A DNA stretch of 64,000 nucleotides, from assembly GCF_963378085.1 (NCBI RefSeq), contig NZ_OY726395.1, positions 4,774,001 to 4,838,000 on the forward strand. Direction: 5' to 3'. Positions 42,226 through 51,608 of this stretch are shown here, piece after piece. The stretch is from Mycolicibacterium sp. MU0050. GTDB lineage: Bacteria; Actinomycetota; Actinomycetes; Mycobacteriales; Mycobacteriaceae. The notes under the pieces were generated by a model that saw only the letters and a list, made by a program, of their open reading frames with translations, was not told the origin of the DNA and did not search any database. The translations under genes and the position numbers were made by a program. The first letter of the stretch is position 1; each line of letters begins with the position of its first letter.

Positions 42226-43698
42226 ATGACCTCGACCCAGTTGGCCACCCGCAAGCTCTTCATCGACGGCGCCTGGACCGAAGGCGCCACCGAGGAGACC
42301 CTCGCGGTGATCAATCCGGCGACCGAAGAAACCATCGCCGAGGTGCCGCAGGCCTCCCCCGCGGACATCGATGCCGCGGTCGGCGCGGCCCGACGCGCCT
42401 TCGACGACGGCCCCTGGCCGCGGATGAGTCCCGCCGAACGCGGCCGGATCCTCGCGGCGATGGCCGACGAACTCACCCGTCGTCGCGCCGAGTTGGTGGA
42501 ACTGAACATCGCCGAGGCCGGCTCCACCCGGATGCTCGCCGACATCCTCCAGGTGGGCACCCCGATCGACCATTTCTCGGACCTGGCGCACCGGGTGTTG
42601 CCGCAGTTCGCATTCGAGGAGTCGGTGCGGCCCGTCGTGGGCAACGGGATCGGCCAGGGCCAGGTGCTGCGGGAGCCCTACGGGGTGGCCGCGTTGATCA
42701 CCGCGTTCAACTTCCCGTTCCTGTTGAACCTGGCCAAGGTGGGCCCCGCGCTCGCCGCCGGCTGCACCGCCGTGCTGAAGTCGTCGCCGTACACGCCGCT
42801 GGAGGCGCTGCTGCTCGGTGAGATCGCCGAGGCCGCGGGCCTGCCGCCCGGCACGCTCAACATCGTCACCGGCGACCTCGCCGCCGGCGAACGGCTCACC
42901 ACCCATCCCGACGTCGACATCGTCAGCTTCACCGGTTCCGACACGGTGGGCCGCAAGGTGTACGCCCAGGGCGCCGCGACCATCAAGAAGGTGGTGCTCG
43001 AACTCGGCGGCAAGTCGGCGAACATCATTCTCGACGACGCCGACCTGGACAAGGCCCTGGAAAGCGTGTTGGCGGGCATCGTCACCCACGCCGGGCAGGG
43101 CTGCGCGTTGCTCACCCGGATCCTGGTCCACGAATCACTCCACGACGACCTGGTCAACCGGATCGTCGGCGTGCTGGGCTTCATCGGTGTCGGCGATCCG
43201 TCGGATCCGGCCACCATGATGGGGCCGCTGATCCGCGACGTGCAACGCCAGCGGGTGGAGGCACTGATCGCCGCCGGCGTCGAGGAAGGGGCCCAGATCG
43301 CCTTCGGCGGCAAGCGTCCGGCCCACCTGGACCGCGGCTACTTCCTGGAGCCGACCCTGTTCGTCGGCGTCGACAACGGGATGCGCATCGCCCAGGAGGA
43401 GTTCTTCGGCCCGGTCGGAGTGGTGATCCCGTTCCGCGACGACGCCGAGGCTGTCCGCATCGCCAACGACAGCCGCTACGGCCTGGCCGGCGGCGTGTGG
43501 TCGGCCGATCCGGTGCGCGCCGCGGAGGTGGCCCGCAAGCTGCGCACCGGCATGGTGGTGATCAACGGCGGCGGCGGCGGGCTGAATCCGGCCGCCCCGT
43601 TCGGCGGCTACAAGCAGAGCGGCATCGGCCGCGAGTTCGGCGAGTTCGGTTTGTCAGAGTTCCTGCAGCACAAGGCGCTTCAATGGCCCGTGGGCTAG
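42226..43698 (+). CDS. NAD(P)-dependent aldehyde dehydrogenase
   Basis: 490 residues, ATG at 42226 with AGGAG six bases before. Catalytic Glu lies in VLELGGKSANII, catalytic Cys in HAGQGCALLTR, and the cofactor motif is VSFTGSDTVGRKV. The C-terminal motif ends FGGYKQSGIGREFGEFG. It oxidises an aldehyde to an acid feeding the CoA-activation steps around it. Controlled probably by the divergent GntR protein. Confidence 0.95.
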   Translation: MTSTQLATRKLFIDGAWTEGATEETLAVINPATEETIAEVPQASPADIDAAVGAARRAFDDGPWPRMSPAERGRILAAMADELTRRRAELVELNIAEAGSTRMLADILQVGTPIDHFSDLAHRVLPQFAFEESVRPVVGNGIGQGQVLREPYGVAALITAFNFPFLLNLAKVGPALAAGCTAVLKSSPYTPLEALLLGEIAEAAGLPPGTLNIVTGDLAAGERLTTHPDVDIVSFTGSDTVGRKVYAQGAATIKKVVLELGGKSANIILDDADLDKALESVLAGIVTHAGQGCALLTRILVHESLHDDLVNRIVGVLGFIGVGDPSDPATMMGPLIRDVQRQRVEALIAAGVEEGAQIAFGGKRPAHLDRGYFLEPTLFVGVDNGMRIAQEEFFGPVGVVIPFRDDAEAVRIANDSRYGLAGGVWSADPVRAAEVARKLRTGMVVINGGGGGLNPAAPFGGYKQSGIGREFGEFGLSEFLQHKALQWPVG

Positions 43699-43720
43699 CG
43701 GAGTGAGAAGGGCGGCGCGG

Positions 43721-44161
43721 ATGTTCCGACGATGCGCGGCGGCCGCGGCGGCGGCGGGGCTGCTGGCCGCGTTCGGCGCGGTGAGCCCCGCCCGCGCCGA
43801 CCTGCCGCCCCCGCGGCCGCCCGGCTCCCCCAACTACATCGAGCGGGTGGCCTGGGAGTACCACGGCGAGCGCGCCACCCTGCGGATCTTCCCCACGGCC
43901 TGGGGATGGTCGGCGGCCGGTGTGTTCACCAACGGCGCCCAGAGCTACGACGCGTGGGCCGAACTGCTGCAGCACGCCCCCGAGGCGAACACGCTGACCA
44001 TGCAGCGCCAGTTCTTCTGTCATTGGCAGTTGGCCACGTTCACCAACCCGGGCAAGGTCGGCACCTGGAACCTGGAGCCCTGGCGCGAGGTGGTCACCAA
44101 CACCATGCTGGTCAACTCCGGCTGTAACCCGGGCGGGCCCGACGACGTCCTCAACTGGTGA
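43721..44161 (+). CDS. Secreted DUF2599-like protein
   Basis: 146 residues from ATG at 43721 (GTG at 43703 also possible). A Sec-type signal peptide ends SPARA-D around residue 27. The mature part has YIERVAWEYHGERATLRIFP and ends NSGCNPGGPDD with two likely disulfide Cys, as in mycobacterial DUF2599 proteins. Function unknown. Its stop overlaps the convergent MPT64-like gene by 11 bp. Confidence 0.75.
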   Translation: MFRRCAAAAAAAGLLAAFGAVSPARADLPPPRPPGSPNYIERVAWEYHGERATLRIFPTAWGWSAAGVFTNGAQSYDAWAELLQHAPEANTLTMQRQFFCHWQLATFTNPGKVGTWNLEPWREVVTNTMLVNSGCNPGGPDDVLNW

Positions 44162-44901
44162 TCGCCGCGAACTCCGGCGCGATCAGATCCTGCACCGCGG
44201 ACCACGGCACGGTGATCGCCCGCGGGGCGCGGCCGAACTGACCGGCCGGAAAGTGTAATTCGATGCCCTGATCGGTGGGCAACCAGAACCGGAAGTTGCG
44301 CTTCAACGGCGCCATCGACGGCCCGTATTCGGCCCAGCCGCCCAACGGCGGTTCCGGGTAACTGGCCGGCAGGATCTGCTTGGTCAGATCCGACAGCCGC
44401 GTCAGGCCCGCGCGTTCGTCCCGGAACAGGTTCGCCCAGACGATCTGGATCCCGCTGCGGGAGTCGAAGACTCGGGTCGCCACCGTGTCCACCGGCATGT
44501 TCGGCAACTCCGTCGCGTGGTACTGCCCGGTGAACAGCGCCGAGATGGTCATGGGCCGAAACAGCAGCCGCCCCTGGGCGTGGAAGGTCCACGGCGAGGT
44601 CTTGCTGGCGCTCGCCGCATACAGCCACACGTGCCCATCGGCCTCCTCGTCGAGGATCCGGTTGATGGCGTCGGTGACGGCCGGGTCGCCACCGGCGATC
44701 TTCTCGTAACGCAACCGTCCAGTTGCCGATTCCGTTGGGGCTCACGCCCGCGCGGACGTCCGGCACCACCGCGTACGTGACGCCGTTGGACACCGGTTCC
44801 GCCTGGGCCCGGGGGGCGGGCCCGAACCCGAGGAGCGCGAGCACCGTGGCGAGCGCCAGCGCCACCGCGAACGTCCTTCGAAACACGTTGTCCGGCTGCA
44901 T
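44151..44901 (-). pseudogene. MPT64-like secreted protein, split by a frameshift
   Basis: ATG at 44901 opens a Sec signal peptide (FAVALALATVLALLGFGPAP ending AQA) and continues SNGVTYAVVPDVRAGVSPNG to about 44720. There the frame changes: the next frame carries LRYEKIAGGDPAVTDAINRI to the stop at 44151, which is clearly the continuation. One surplus base in the GGTT at about 44713-44716 explains it. The mature part resembles the DUF3298/MPT64 family of exported mycobacterial antigens. Inactive unless the base is an error. Confidence 0.7.
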
Positions 44902-44927
44902 GGTGCGCACTCCTAGCTCACGACGTC

Positions 44928-46181
44928 TCACGGTCCGCTCGGCGGCGGCGGTAGCGGCAGTACAGGCCCCGCGTAGGGCAGGTCGATGCTGTAGGGCCCC
45001 TTCGGCGTGGGATCGGCGCGCCGCAGCGGATCGGCGCCCGGCGGCGGACCCGCGGTGTCGTCGCCGGGTGGCCGCGGCGCGTTGCGCGCGCCCCGCACCA
45101 GGTACTTGGGATCCGGGTTGGGGCAATAGGTGTAGAGATAGGGCTCCGGATGATCGGCGACCGACGGCGGTGCGTGCGGCAGGTTGTAGTCACACGAATA
45201 CCGTTGGTACAGGCTGACCGCGCCCCAAACGCCGCCGTCGCGGAACGTCGAGCCGAGCGCTTCCAGCGCCGAACCGGCCCGATACTCGGGGAAGAAGAAC
45301 GCATTGAGCGCGGGCACCCGCAGGTACGCCAGCTGCGACACGGTGGTGAGGTTGCCGAGCAGTTGCACCATGGTCGGCGAGTTGTCGGCGATCAGGGCAT
45401 CGAGCGACCCCATGGTCTGCGGCCCGCGCTCCAGCAGAGTCCGATAGCCCCCGTCCATGCGCTGCACGCCACCCAGGATCGACGACAGATCCGATGAGGT
45501 CGAGGCCAGGCCCGGGCTGACGTCGCGAACGGTCGACAGCATCACCTTGCTGGTGTTGACCAGGCTCACCGTTTGCGGCAGCACCGAATCCAGGGTCGAT
45601 ACCAGCAGCGCCCCGCCGTCGAGGATGGCCGCCAACTTGTGCACCCCCTCCGGACCCACCCGCAGCTCGTCGAACACCGCGGAAAGCTTGTCGGGCTCAA
45701 CCTGCTTGAGGGTGCCGTCCAGATTTCCCAGCAGCGTCGCCAACGTCACCGGGGTCTGCGTCCGGTCACTGTCGACCACACTGCCGTCGACCAGATAGGG
45801 GGCCGCGTTGCTGGTGGCCCGGAAGTCGAGATACTGCTCACCGGCCGGGGACAACGCCGACACCCGAACCACGCTGTCGGCGGGGATCTGCGCGTCGGGG
45901 CTGAGCGCCGCGGTGGCCACCACGCCGTCGTCGGTCAGGTCGATCGACTGCACGCGGCCCACCGCCACCCCGCGCAAGGTGACGTCCTGGCCGGGAAGCA
46001 GCCCGCCGGTTTCCGCGAGGTGCACGCGCACCAGCTTCTCGGTGCTGCCCGGGTTGATCTTCAGCGTCCCGAACAGCAGGTAGGCCACCCCGACCACCAA
46101 CATCAGCGCCAACGCAGCCGCGGACAGCCCCAGTCGTCGCTCCCGCGCGTAACGCAGCGCGGCCAGCAGCCGGGCGATCAC
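44928..46181 (-). CDS. MCE-family protein (distal, MceF-like position)
   Basis: 417 residues. One N-terminal membrane helix (AAALALMLVVGVAYLLF), then an MlaD/MCE domain (ETGGLLPGQDVTLRGVAVGRV, residues about 55-130), a long helical region and a Pro-rich tail. MCE proteins form periplasm-spanning lipid conduits with YrbE permeases and an Mkl-type ATPase. It is the last gene of a four-gene yrbE/mce operon and overlaps the previous one by 4 bp. Confidence 0.9.
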   Translation of the reverse strand: MIARLLAALRYARERRLGLSAAALALMLVVGVAYLLFGTLKINPGSTEKLVRVHLAETGGLLPGQDVTLRGVAVGRVQSIDLTDDGVVATAALSPDAQIPADSVVRVSALSPAGEQYLDFRATSNAAPYLVDGSVVDSDRTQTPVTLATLLGNLDGTLKQVEPDKLSAVFDELRVGPEGVHKLAAILDGGALLVSTLDSVLPQTVSLVNTSKVMLSTVRDVSPGLASTSSDLSSILGGVQRMDGGYRTLLERGPQTMGSLDALIADNSPTMVQLLGNLTTVSQLAYLRVPALNAFFFPEYRAGSALEALGSTFRDGGVWGAVSLYQRYSCDYNLPHAPPSVADHPEPYLYTYCPNPDPKYLVRGARNAPRPPGDDTAGPPPGADPLRRADPTPKGPYSIDLPYAGPVLPLPPPPSGP

Positions 46182-47236
46182 GGCGTGCCCTCCGGGGGCG
46201 CCGGTCGCACCGGCGCGGGGGGCGGCACCGGCGGCCGGGGCGGCGCCGGCGTCAGGGCGCCGGGCGCGGGACCGATCAGGTTCGGCGGCGGCACGTTGCC
46301 GGGCGGTGGCGTCGGCGCGCCCCAGAACTTGTCGCGGACCTTGATCAGCTCATAGGTGATGCTGCCCAACATGTTTCGGAAATCTTCCCGGGTGGGCGCC
46401 CGGCTGCCCGGGTCGGCGGGATGATACGGGTCGGCGAACGCCCCGACGGCCATGTCGGCCAGGTCGATCGAGACATGGGACGACGTGGAGTTAGTCAGCT
46501 TGAGGATGGGGCCGAACAGCAGGTTGAACGTCGCCAGCGAGGCCCCCGGCGCCGTCGCGGCGGCGTTCAACGCCTCGGAGAGCGTCTGCAGGGTCGGCTC
46601 GGTGCCGTCGTCGGCGATGACGGCGTTGAGTTCCCGGACAATGCGGTTGGCGCCGCCGCCGGCGTGCGACAGTTCGTCGCCGCGCCCGCTGGTCGCCTCG
46701 GCCACCGCGGCGAGGACGCCCACGCTGTCGCGGGAGCCCGGCCGGCCGACCGCCCCCATCACGTCGCGCAGCTTGGTCAACGCGGTCTGGAACTGCACGG
46801 TGGCCAGGCTGTCGTCCTGCCTGATCTCGTCGCCGGGCTGCAGTTTCGGCCCGGGTCCGTTGTCCACCAATTGGATCGACGAGACCGCGAAGACGTTGCT
46901 GGGCACCACCCGAGCGGTGACGGTGGCCGGGATGCCCCCGGCGAAGTGCGGGTCGAGGCTCAGCAGGATCTCGTTGGGGCGGGTCTCGGTCGCCGGCTGC
47001 ACGCCCTCGACGGTCCCCACCAGCGCCCCGCGGAACTTGACGTCGGGCCCGGACGGCAGACCGTCGCCGACATTGCTCAGCAGCGCAAAGACCTCGACGC
47101 GGCTCGCGAAGAAGCCCTCGGACTTGGCGATCGCGGCCGCGGACAGCAGCACCGCGCCGAGTAACAGCGCCAACCCGCGTACGAGCAGCCGCCCATCGGA
47201 CACCTGCCGGGCCGCCGACTCGAGCTTCTGTGTCAT
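46178..47236 (-). CDS. MCE-family protein (first MCE gene)
   Basis: 352 residues, ATG at 47236. N-terminal membrane helix (GLALLLGAVLLSAAAIA), MCE domain around LPSGPDVKFRGALVGTVEGV and ATVTARVVPSNVFAVSSIQL, then a helical region and a Pro-rich C-terminus. Directly follows the second yrbE gene with 1-bp overlap. Typical mce operons have six MCE genes; only two are present here. Confidence 0.9.
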   Translation of the reverse strand: MTQKLESAARQVSDGRLLVRGLALLLGAVLLSAAAIAKSEGFFASRVEVFALLSNVGDGLPSGPDVKFRGALVGTVEGVQPATETRPNEILLSLDPHFAGGIPATVTARVVPSNVFAVSSIQLVDNGPGPKLQPGDEIRQDDSLATVQFQTALTKLRDVMGAVGRPGSRDSVGVLAAVAEATSGRGDELSHAGGGANRIVRELNAVIADDGTEPTLQTLSEALNAAATAPGASLATFNLLFGPILKLTNSTSSHVSIDLADMAVGAFADPYHPADPGSRAPTREDFRNMLGSITYELIKVRDKFWGAPTPPPGNVPPPNLIGPAPGALTPAPPRPPVPPPAPVRPAPPEGTP

Positions 47237-47934
47237 CAGCCGCCCAACCTAGCGCCCGAGCCGATTCCCCACAGCCCAATGGTGAGAAGGAGATTCGCGA
47301 TGATCATCACCGAGATGCTGGCCCGCATGGCGCGGCCCGCGGCGATGCCGACGCCCTGCGGACCGCCGGTGGCGAAGTAGCCGTAGTAGCACTGGATGGT
47401 CGAGGTGATGGTGACGAATACGACGGCCTTGATGACCGAGTAGACGATGTCGGAGCCGGTCAGCACCAGCCGGAAGTAGTGGTCGAAGGAGCCCGCAGAC
47501 ACCCCGCCGGCGAAGGTCACGATGGTCTGCACGGCGGCGTAGTTCACCACCAGGCACAGCACGTAGAGCGGGATGATCGCCACCACCGAGGCCAGCAGCC
47601 GCGTGGTCACCAGGTACGGGATCGGGCGGATGGCAAGAGATTCGATGGCGTCGACCTCTTCGGAGATCCGCATCGAACCCAGCTGCGCGGTGAACCGGCA
47701 ACCGGCCTGGGCCGCGAAGGCCAACGCGGCCATGATCGGAGCCAGCTCACGGGTGGACACCGTCGACGACAGCAGTCCGGCGGCCTTGCGGTAACGGGTC
47801 AGCGCCACCGGGATCGCCGCGACGGCGTGGCCGAAGAACGTCAACAGATGACCGAGCCGGACGCCGAGACCGGCCACCGTGGTCACCGCGACCACCAGCG
47901 GCCGCACGCCCCTGGGGTAGTAGGTTGCCGCCAC
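47236..47934 (-). pseudogene. Second YrbE (MlaE-type) permease with an in-frame internal deletion
   Basis: 232 residues, GTG at 47934. The start (YPRGVRPLVVAVTTVAG) and the second half (NTR-type ELAPIMAALAFAAQAGCRFT, EEVDAIESLAIRPIPYLVTT) are normal YrbEB. After ALTRYRK (residue 50, about 47784) the sequence jumps to AAGLLSSTVSTRELAPI, skipping the roughly 55 residues of membrane helix and GGGTAG-type region found in full-length YrbE proteins of 280-290. The frame is kept, but transport function is doubtful. Confidence 0.75.
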
Positions 47935-48779
47935 TACAGGGCCGCCTTCGGGAACAGCAGGACGTACATCTGGGTGAAGACGACATTGGTGATCATCAAC
48001 AACAGGATCGAAGCGACCACGGTGGCGTTGACCGAGTTGGCCACGCCGGCCGGGCCGCCCTTGGTGCTCAATCCCTTGTCGCAGGCGACGATCGCGACGA
48101 TCGCGGCGAACACCACCGACTTGATCAGCGTGAGCACCAGGTCGCCCACCGTCGCGAAGGAGGCGAACGTCATCACGAAGCTGCCCGGCGCCCCGCTCTG
48201 GACGAACGTGTTGAACAGGTAGCCCGCCAGGAACCCGATGAAGCAGACCAGCCCGGTCAAGCCCAGGCCCACCAGGATGGCGGCGGCCAGCCGCGGAACC
48301 ACCAGGCGCCGGATCGCCGAAATGCCCAGCACCTCAAGGGCGTCGACTTCTTCCCGGATGGTGCGTGAGCCCAGGTCCGCGCAGATGGCCGAACCCACCG
48401 CGGCGGCCATCAGCAGCGCCGCGACCAACGGTGCGCCCTGCTTGATCACGGCCAGACCGCTGGCCGCGCCGGCCAGGGACGTCGCACCCACCTGACCGGC
48501 CAGCAGAGCGAACTGGATCTGCAGGGTCACCCCGATGGGGATCGCCACGCACATGGTGGGCAACATCGCCGTCGAAGCCATGAATGCCGCCTGCCGGACG
48601 AACTCCTCGAACGGAAAGCGCCACTTGACGATGTCGATGACGAGGTATTGCAACGCGCGCAGCCCCAGGATGCATTGGCTGCCCACCGTTTCCAGCGAGG
48701 CCATCGGGTGACGGCGGACATAGCCGCGGGTCCACTCGGTGATATCGCCGACCGCCGACGGGGGCTGCTGCACTGTCAC
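47934..48779 (-). CDS. First YrbE (MlaE-type) ABC permease
   Basis: 281 residues, GTG at 48779. MlaE fold with about five membrane helices; conserved EEVDALEVLGISAIRRLVVP is the cytoplasmic coupling segment that contacts the ATPase. Full length, with no deletion, unlike its downstream partner, with which it overlaps by 1 bp. First gene of the short mce operon. Confidence 0.93.
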   Translation of the reverse strand: MTVQQPPSAVGDITEWTRGYVRRHPMASLETVGSQCILGLRALQYLVIDIVKWRFPFEEFVRQAAFMASTAMLPTMCVAIPIGVTLQIQFALLAGQVGATSLAGAASGLAVIKQGAPLVAALLMAAAVGSAICADLGSRTIREEVDALEVLGISAIRRLVVPRLAAAILVGLGLTGLVCFIGFLAGYLFNTFVQSGAPGSFVMTFASFATVGDLVLTLIKSVVFAAIVAIVACDKGLSTKGGPAGVANSVNATVVASILLLMITNVVFTQMYVLLFPKAAL

Positions 48780-48819
48780 CCTTGACCTCCGCGTCCCTGC
48801 ATCTGCTTGTCCGTGGCGC

Positions 48820-49152
48820 TCAGCGCCACTGCGGCCGTTCGTCCTGCGATACGTCGATTCCGCCGAAGCGCCGCTTGAAGAACTCCTCGGTGTTCGCCTC
48901 CCGGCGGTACCGCTCGCCGCTGGCCGTCAGCAACGCGATGCGTTCCTCGAGCGCCCGGATCCGCCGCGCGTCCGGCGTCGGTTCCTGACGGGCCCGGTCC
49001 AACTCCGCGGTGAGGTCGGCCAACTCCTCGGCCAGTCGGGCCGCAACCTCGCCGAACGTCAGCAGGTCGTAATCGTCGGTTTCCGGCCGGGCCACAGGCG
49101 ATTCCGCGTCCGGCGCCCCATGCTCGTCGGCACGCTGCGGCCCATCAACCAT
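48820..49152 (-). CDS. Small acidic coiled-coil hypothetical protein
   Basis: 110 residues. A disordered acidic N-terminus precedes a heptad-like helix (LTFGEVAARLAEELADLTAE onward) and a basic C-terminus (EEFFKRRFGG). ATG at 49152 overlaps the stop of the upstream amidohydrolase by 1 bp, so it is cotranscribed with it. I do not recognise a named family. Possible partner of the amidohydrolase or of the downstream YrbE operon 40 bp away. Confidence 0.65.
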   Translation of the reverse strand: MVDGPQRADEHGAPDAESPVARPETDDYDLLTFGEVAARLAEELADLTAELDRARQEPTPDARRIRALEERIALLTASGERYRREANTEEFFKRRFGGIDVSQDERPQWR

Positions 49153-50312
49153 TACCGACCGCCGTCCAGGCGCAGCAGTTCACGCGCGTTGAGTTCGACG
49201 ATGCGGTGCACGTCGTGATCGTTGACGTCGATCAGGTTCTCGGCGATCCCCTTACGACTGTTCGGCCAGATGGAATCCGAATGCGGATAGTCCACCTCGA
49301 CGAGGATGTTCTCGATACCGATCTGGTCTCGCGCGTTCACCCCGTGCACGTCGTCGATGAAGCAGCCCCAGAAATGCTTACGGAACAGGTCCGAGGGCCG
49401 GTCGGTGCGGCTGATGGGCTGATACCAGCGGTGCCGTTCCCAGGTGTAGTCCAGCCGTTCCAGCAGGTAGGGAATCCACCCGATGCCGCCCTCGGACAGC
49501 ATGAACTTCAGGTTCGGGTGCCGCTGCAACATCCCCGAGAAGACCAGGTCGGCGGTGCTCCACATCAGGTTGGTCGAGAACGTCGCGATGGCGACGGCGA
49601 ACGGAGCCATGTCGGTGGGCGAGGGGTTCTGGAACGAGAAGCCGGGCACGTACCCGCCGGCCCCGAAGTGCAGGCACACCGGCATGTCGGCCGCCTCCAG
49701 CGCGTCCCACAGCACCTCCCAGTGGGTCGGGTGGTGGAACGACGGCAGCCCCAGCGGCACCGGGCTGTCCGGGAAGGACACCGCCTTGGTGCCGATCTGG
49801 GCCAAACGTTCCACCTCGGCGGCGGCCAACTGCGGATCCCAGGTCGGCAGAATTCCCAAGGGAATCAAGCGGTCCGGGGCGCTCGCGCACCATTCGTAGA
49901 CTTGGAAGTCGTTCCACGCCTTCACGCATTCCAGGGCCAGTTCCTTGTCCTTGGCGCGCTGGAAGACCCCGCCGCCGAAGCCGGGGAACGACGGGAAGGA
50001 CAGCGCGCCGTGCACGCCGTCGATGTCCATGTCCTTGATGCGCTCCACCGGGTCGTAACAGCCGGGGATCATCTGGTCGTAGCGGACCGGCTCCATGCCG
50101 TACTCCGAGGGCGGCTTGCCGGCCACCGCGTTCAAACCGATCTGCGGATAGAGCTGGCCCTCGTAGCGCCACACGTGGTGGCCCTCGGCCGTCTCGATGA
50201 TCTGCGGGCCTTCCTCCCGGTGCGCCTCGGGCAGCCGGTCCTGCCACACCTGCGGATGTTCGATGACATGGTCATCGACCGAGATGATCTTCATCCAGTC
50301 CTGTAATGGCAT
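49152..50312 (-). CDS. Amidohydrolase-2 family metal-dependent hydrolase
   Basis: 386 residues from ATG at 50312 behind GGAGGAG. The first metal site appears as ISVDDHVIEHP (D-x-H), later VCLHFGAGG supplies the His, and EVDYPHSDSIWP provides the C-terminal Asp-His of the TIM barrel. The family hydrolyses or decarboxylates cyclic or aromatic acids, and members often sit in sterol-type catabolic clusters as CoA-ester ring hydrolases. Probable ring-opening or decarboxylation step. Confidence 0.88.
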   Translation of the reverse strand: MPLQDWMKIISVDDHVIEHPQVWQDRLPEAHREEGPQIIETAEGHHVWRYEGQLYPQIGLNAVAGKPPSEYGMEPVRYDQMIPGCYDPVERIKDMDIDGVHGALSFPSFPGFGGGVFQRAKDKELALECVKAWNDFQVYEWCASAPDRLIPLGILPTWDPQLAAAEVERLAQIGTKAVSFPDSPVPLGLPSFHHPTHWEVLWDALEAADMPVCLHFGAGGYVPGFSFQNPSPTDMAPFAVAIATFSTNLMWSTADLVFSGMLQRHPNLKFMLSEGGIGWIPYLLERLDYTWERHRWYQPISRTDRPSDLFRKHFWGCFIDDVHGVNARDQIGIENILVEVDYPHSDSIWPNSRKGIAENLIDVNDHDVHRIVELNARELLRLDGGR

Positions 50313-50379
50313 CAGGTCTCCTCCACTTCGAAACTGTCCCCGGCGCCGCTTACTGACGGAAGCCGAATGTCGTTGGGCC

Positions 50380-51555
50380 TCAACGAGGCAACCCCAGCGC
50401 ACGTTCGGCGATCACGTTGCGCAGCACCTCGTTGGTGCCCCCGGCAATCGTGAAAGCACGGCCGTACATGAACGCGTCCTGCCACCAACCCAGGTCTTGC
50501 ACCTGCGCGTCCCCCTCGATGCGGACACCGTCGTGGCCCTGCAGCTCGAGGCCGTACTCGTGCAGGGCCAGGTTGATCTCGCTGAACAGGATCTTCGACA
50601 CCGGTGCGTCGGCCGCGTCGGCGCCACCGTGCAGCGACCGGCTGTCGTTCAACGCCGAAACCAGGGAATTGACATGGACATCCGCGACGAACCCACCGAT
50701 GCGCTGGCGCACGTCGGCGCACTCGATCGCCGGGCCGCCGTCGAGCGTGACCTCACCGGCCAGGCGCGCCAGCCGGTCCAGCGCCCCGAACAGCGAGGCG
50801 CCGCTGCCGGCGCTCGAGCGTTCCAGGGCCAGGCTGGTGGTGGTCACCGCCCACCCCTGGTCGACCTCGCCGATGACGTGGTGGGCGGGGATCCGGACGG
50901 CGTCCAGGAAGACCTCGTTGAAGTCCGCGGTGCCGGTGATCTCCCGCAGGGGCCGCACCGACACCCCGGGCGTGGTCATGTCCAGCGCGAAGGCCGTGAT
51001 GCCGGCGTGTTTGGGGGCGTCGGGGTCGGTGCGCGCCAGCAGGTACCCCCAGTCGGCATACTGACCGTTGGTGGTCCACACCTTCTGGCCGTCGACCACG
51101 AAGTGGTCGCCGTCGCGGCGCGCCCGGGTGCGCAGGCCCGCGAGGTCGCTGCCGGCGTCGGGTTCGCTGAACAACTGACACCAGATGTGTTCCCCGGACC
51201 GGATGCGGGGCAGGAAGAAGTCCCGCTGCTCCGCGGTGCCGGAGGCAATGATCGCCGCGGCCGCGAGCAGGCCGCCGCCCACCGGGCCCGGCGCACCGAC
51301 CCGGATCAATTCGTCGGTGACCGCGGACTCGAACAAGGGGTGGGGGTTGGTCAGACCGCCGTATTCTTCCGGCCAGTGCACCCCCAGCAACTGTTCTTCG
51401 AACAGCCGTCGGGTCCAGTCCCGCAGCGCCGGAACCTGTTCGGGCTCCGGCGCGCGGACCCCCGTCCGGCCATGCCGCGGCGGTGCATGTTGGGCCGCCA
51501 GCTCGCGCACCCGACGTCGCACTTCGTCCAGTTCCGTGTCTTGCCCGAGTTGCAC
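50380..51555 (-). CDS. Acyl-CoA dehydrogenase (FadE type)
   Basis: 391 residues, GTG at 51555. FAD contacts in WCQLFSEPDAGSDLAGL and KVWTTNGQYADWGYLLART, and a C-terminal FTIAGGTNEVLRNVIAERAL. The basic residue position typical of Glu is not obvious. Divergent from another FadE gene; alpha-beta heterodimers encoded by adjacent FadE pairs are common in steroid catabolism, so the two may form a heterotetramer. Confidence 0.92.
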   Translation of the reverse strand: MQLGQDTELDEVRRRVRELAAQHAPPRHGRTGVRAPEPEQVPALRDWTRRLFEEQLLGVHWPEEYGGLTNPHPLFESAVTDELIRVGAPGPVGGGLLAAAAIIASGTAEQRDFFLPRIRSGEHIWCQLFSEPDAGSDLAGLRTRARRDGDHFVVDGQKVWTTNGQYADWGYLLARTDPDAPKHAGITAFALDMTTPGVSVRPLREITGTADFNEVFLDAVRIPAHHVIGEVDQGWAVTTTSLALERSSAGSGASLFGALDRLARLAGEVTLDGGPAIECADVRQRIGGFVADVHVNSLVSALNDSRSLHGGADAADAPVSKILFSEINLALHEYGLELQGHDGVRIEGDAQVQDLGWWQDAFMYGRAFTIAGGTNEVLRNVIAERALGLPR

Positions 51556-51600
51556 GAAGCTCTCTCCCGCATTGTCGACCGACCCACATTAATCTTAATC

Positions 51601-51608
51601 AGTATCCT
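51601..51608 (+). promoter_or_regulatory. AGTATCCT box (3 of 3) between divergent acyl-CoA dehydrogenase genes
   Basis: Octamer in the AT-rich 117-bp gap between the two FadE genes. The flanks match box 2 (AAT before, TA-GTT and ACG after), making it the best-matching pair of the three. Confidence 0.5.
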
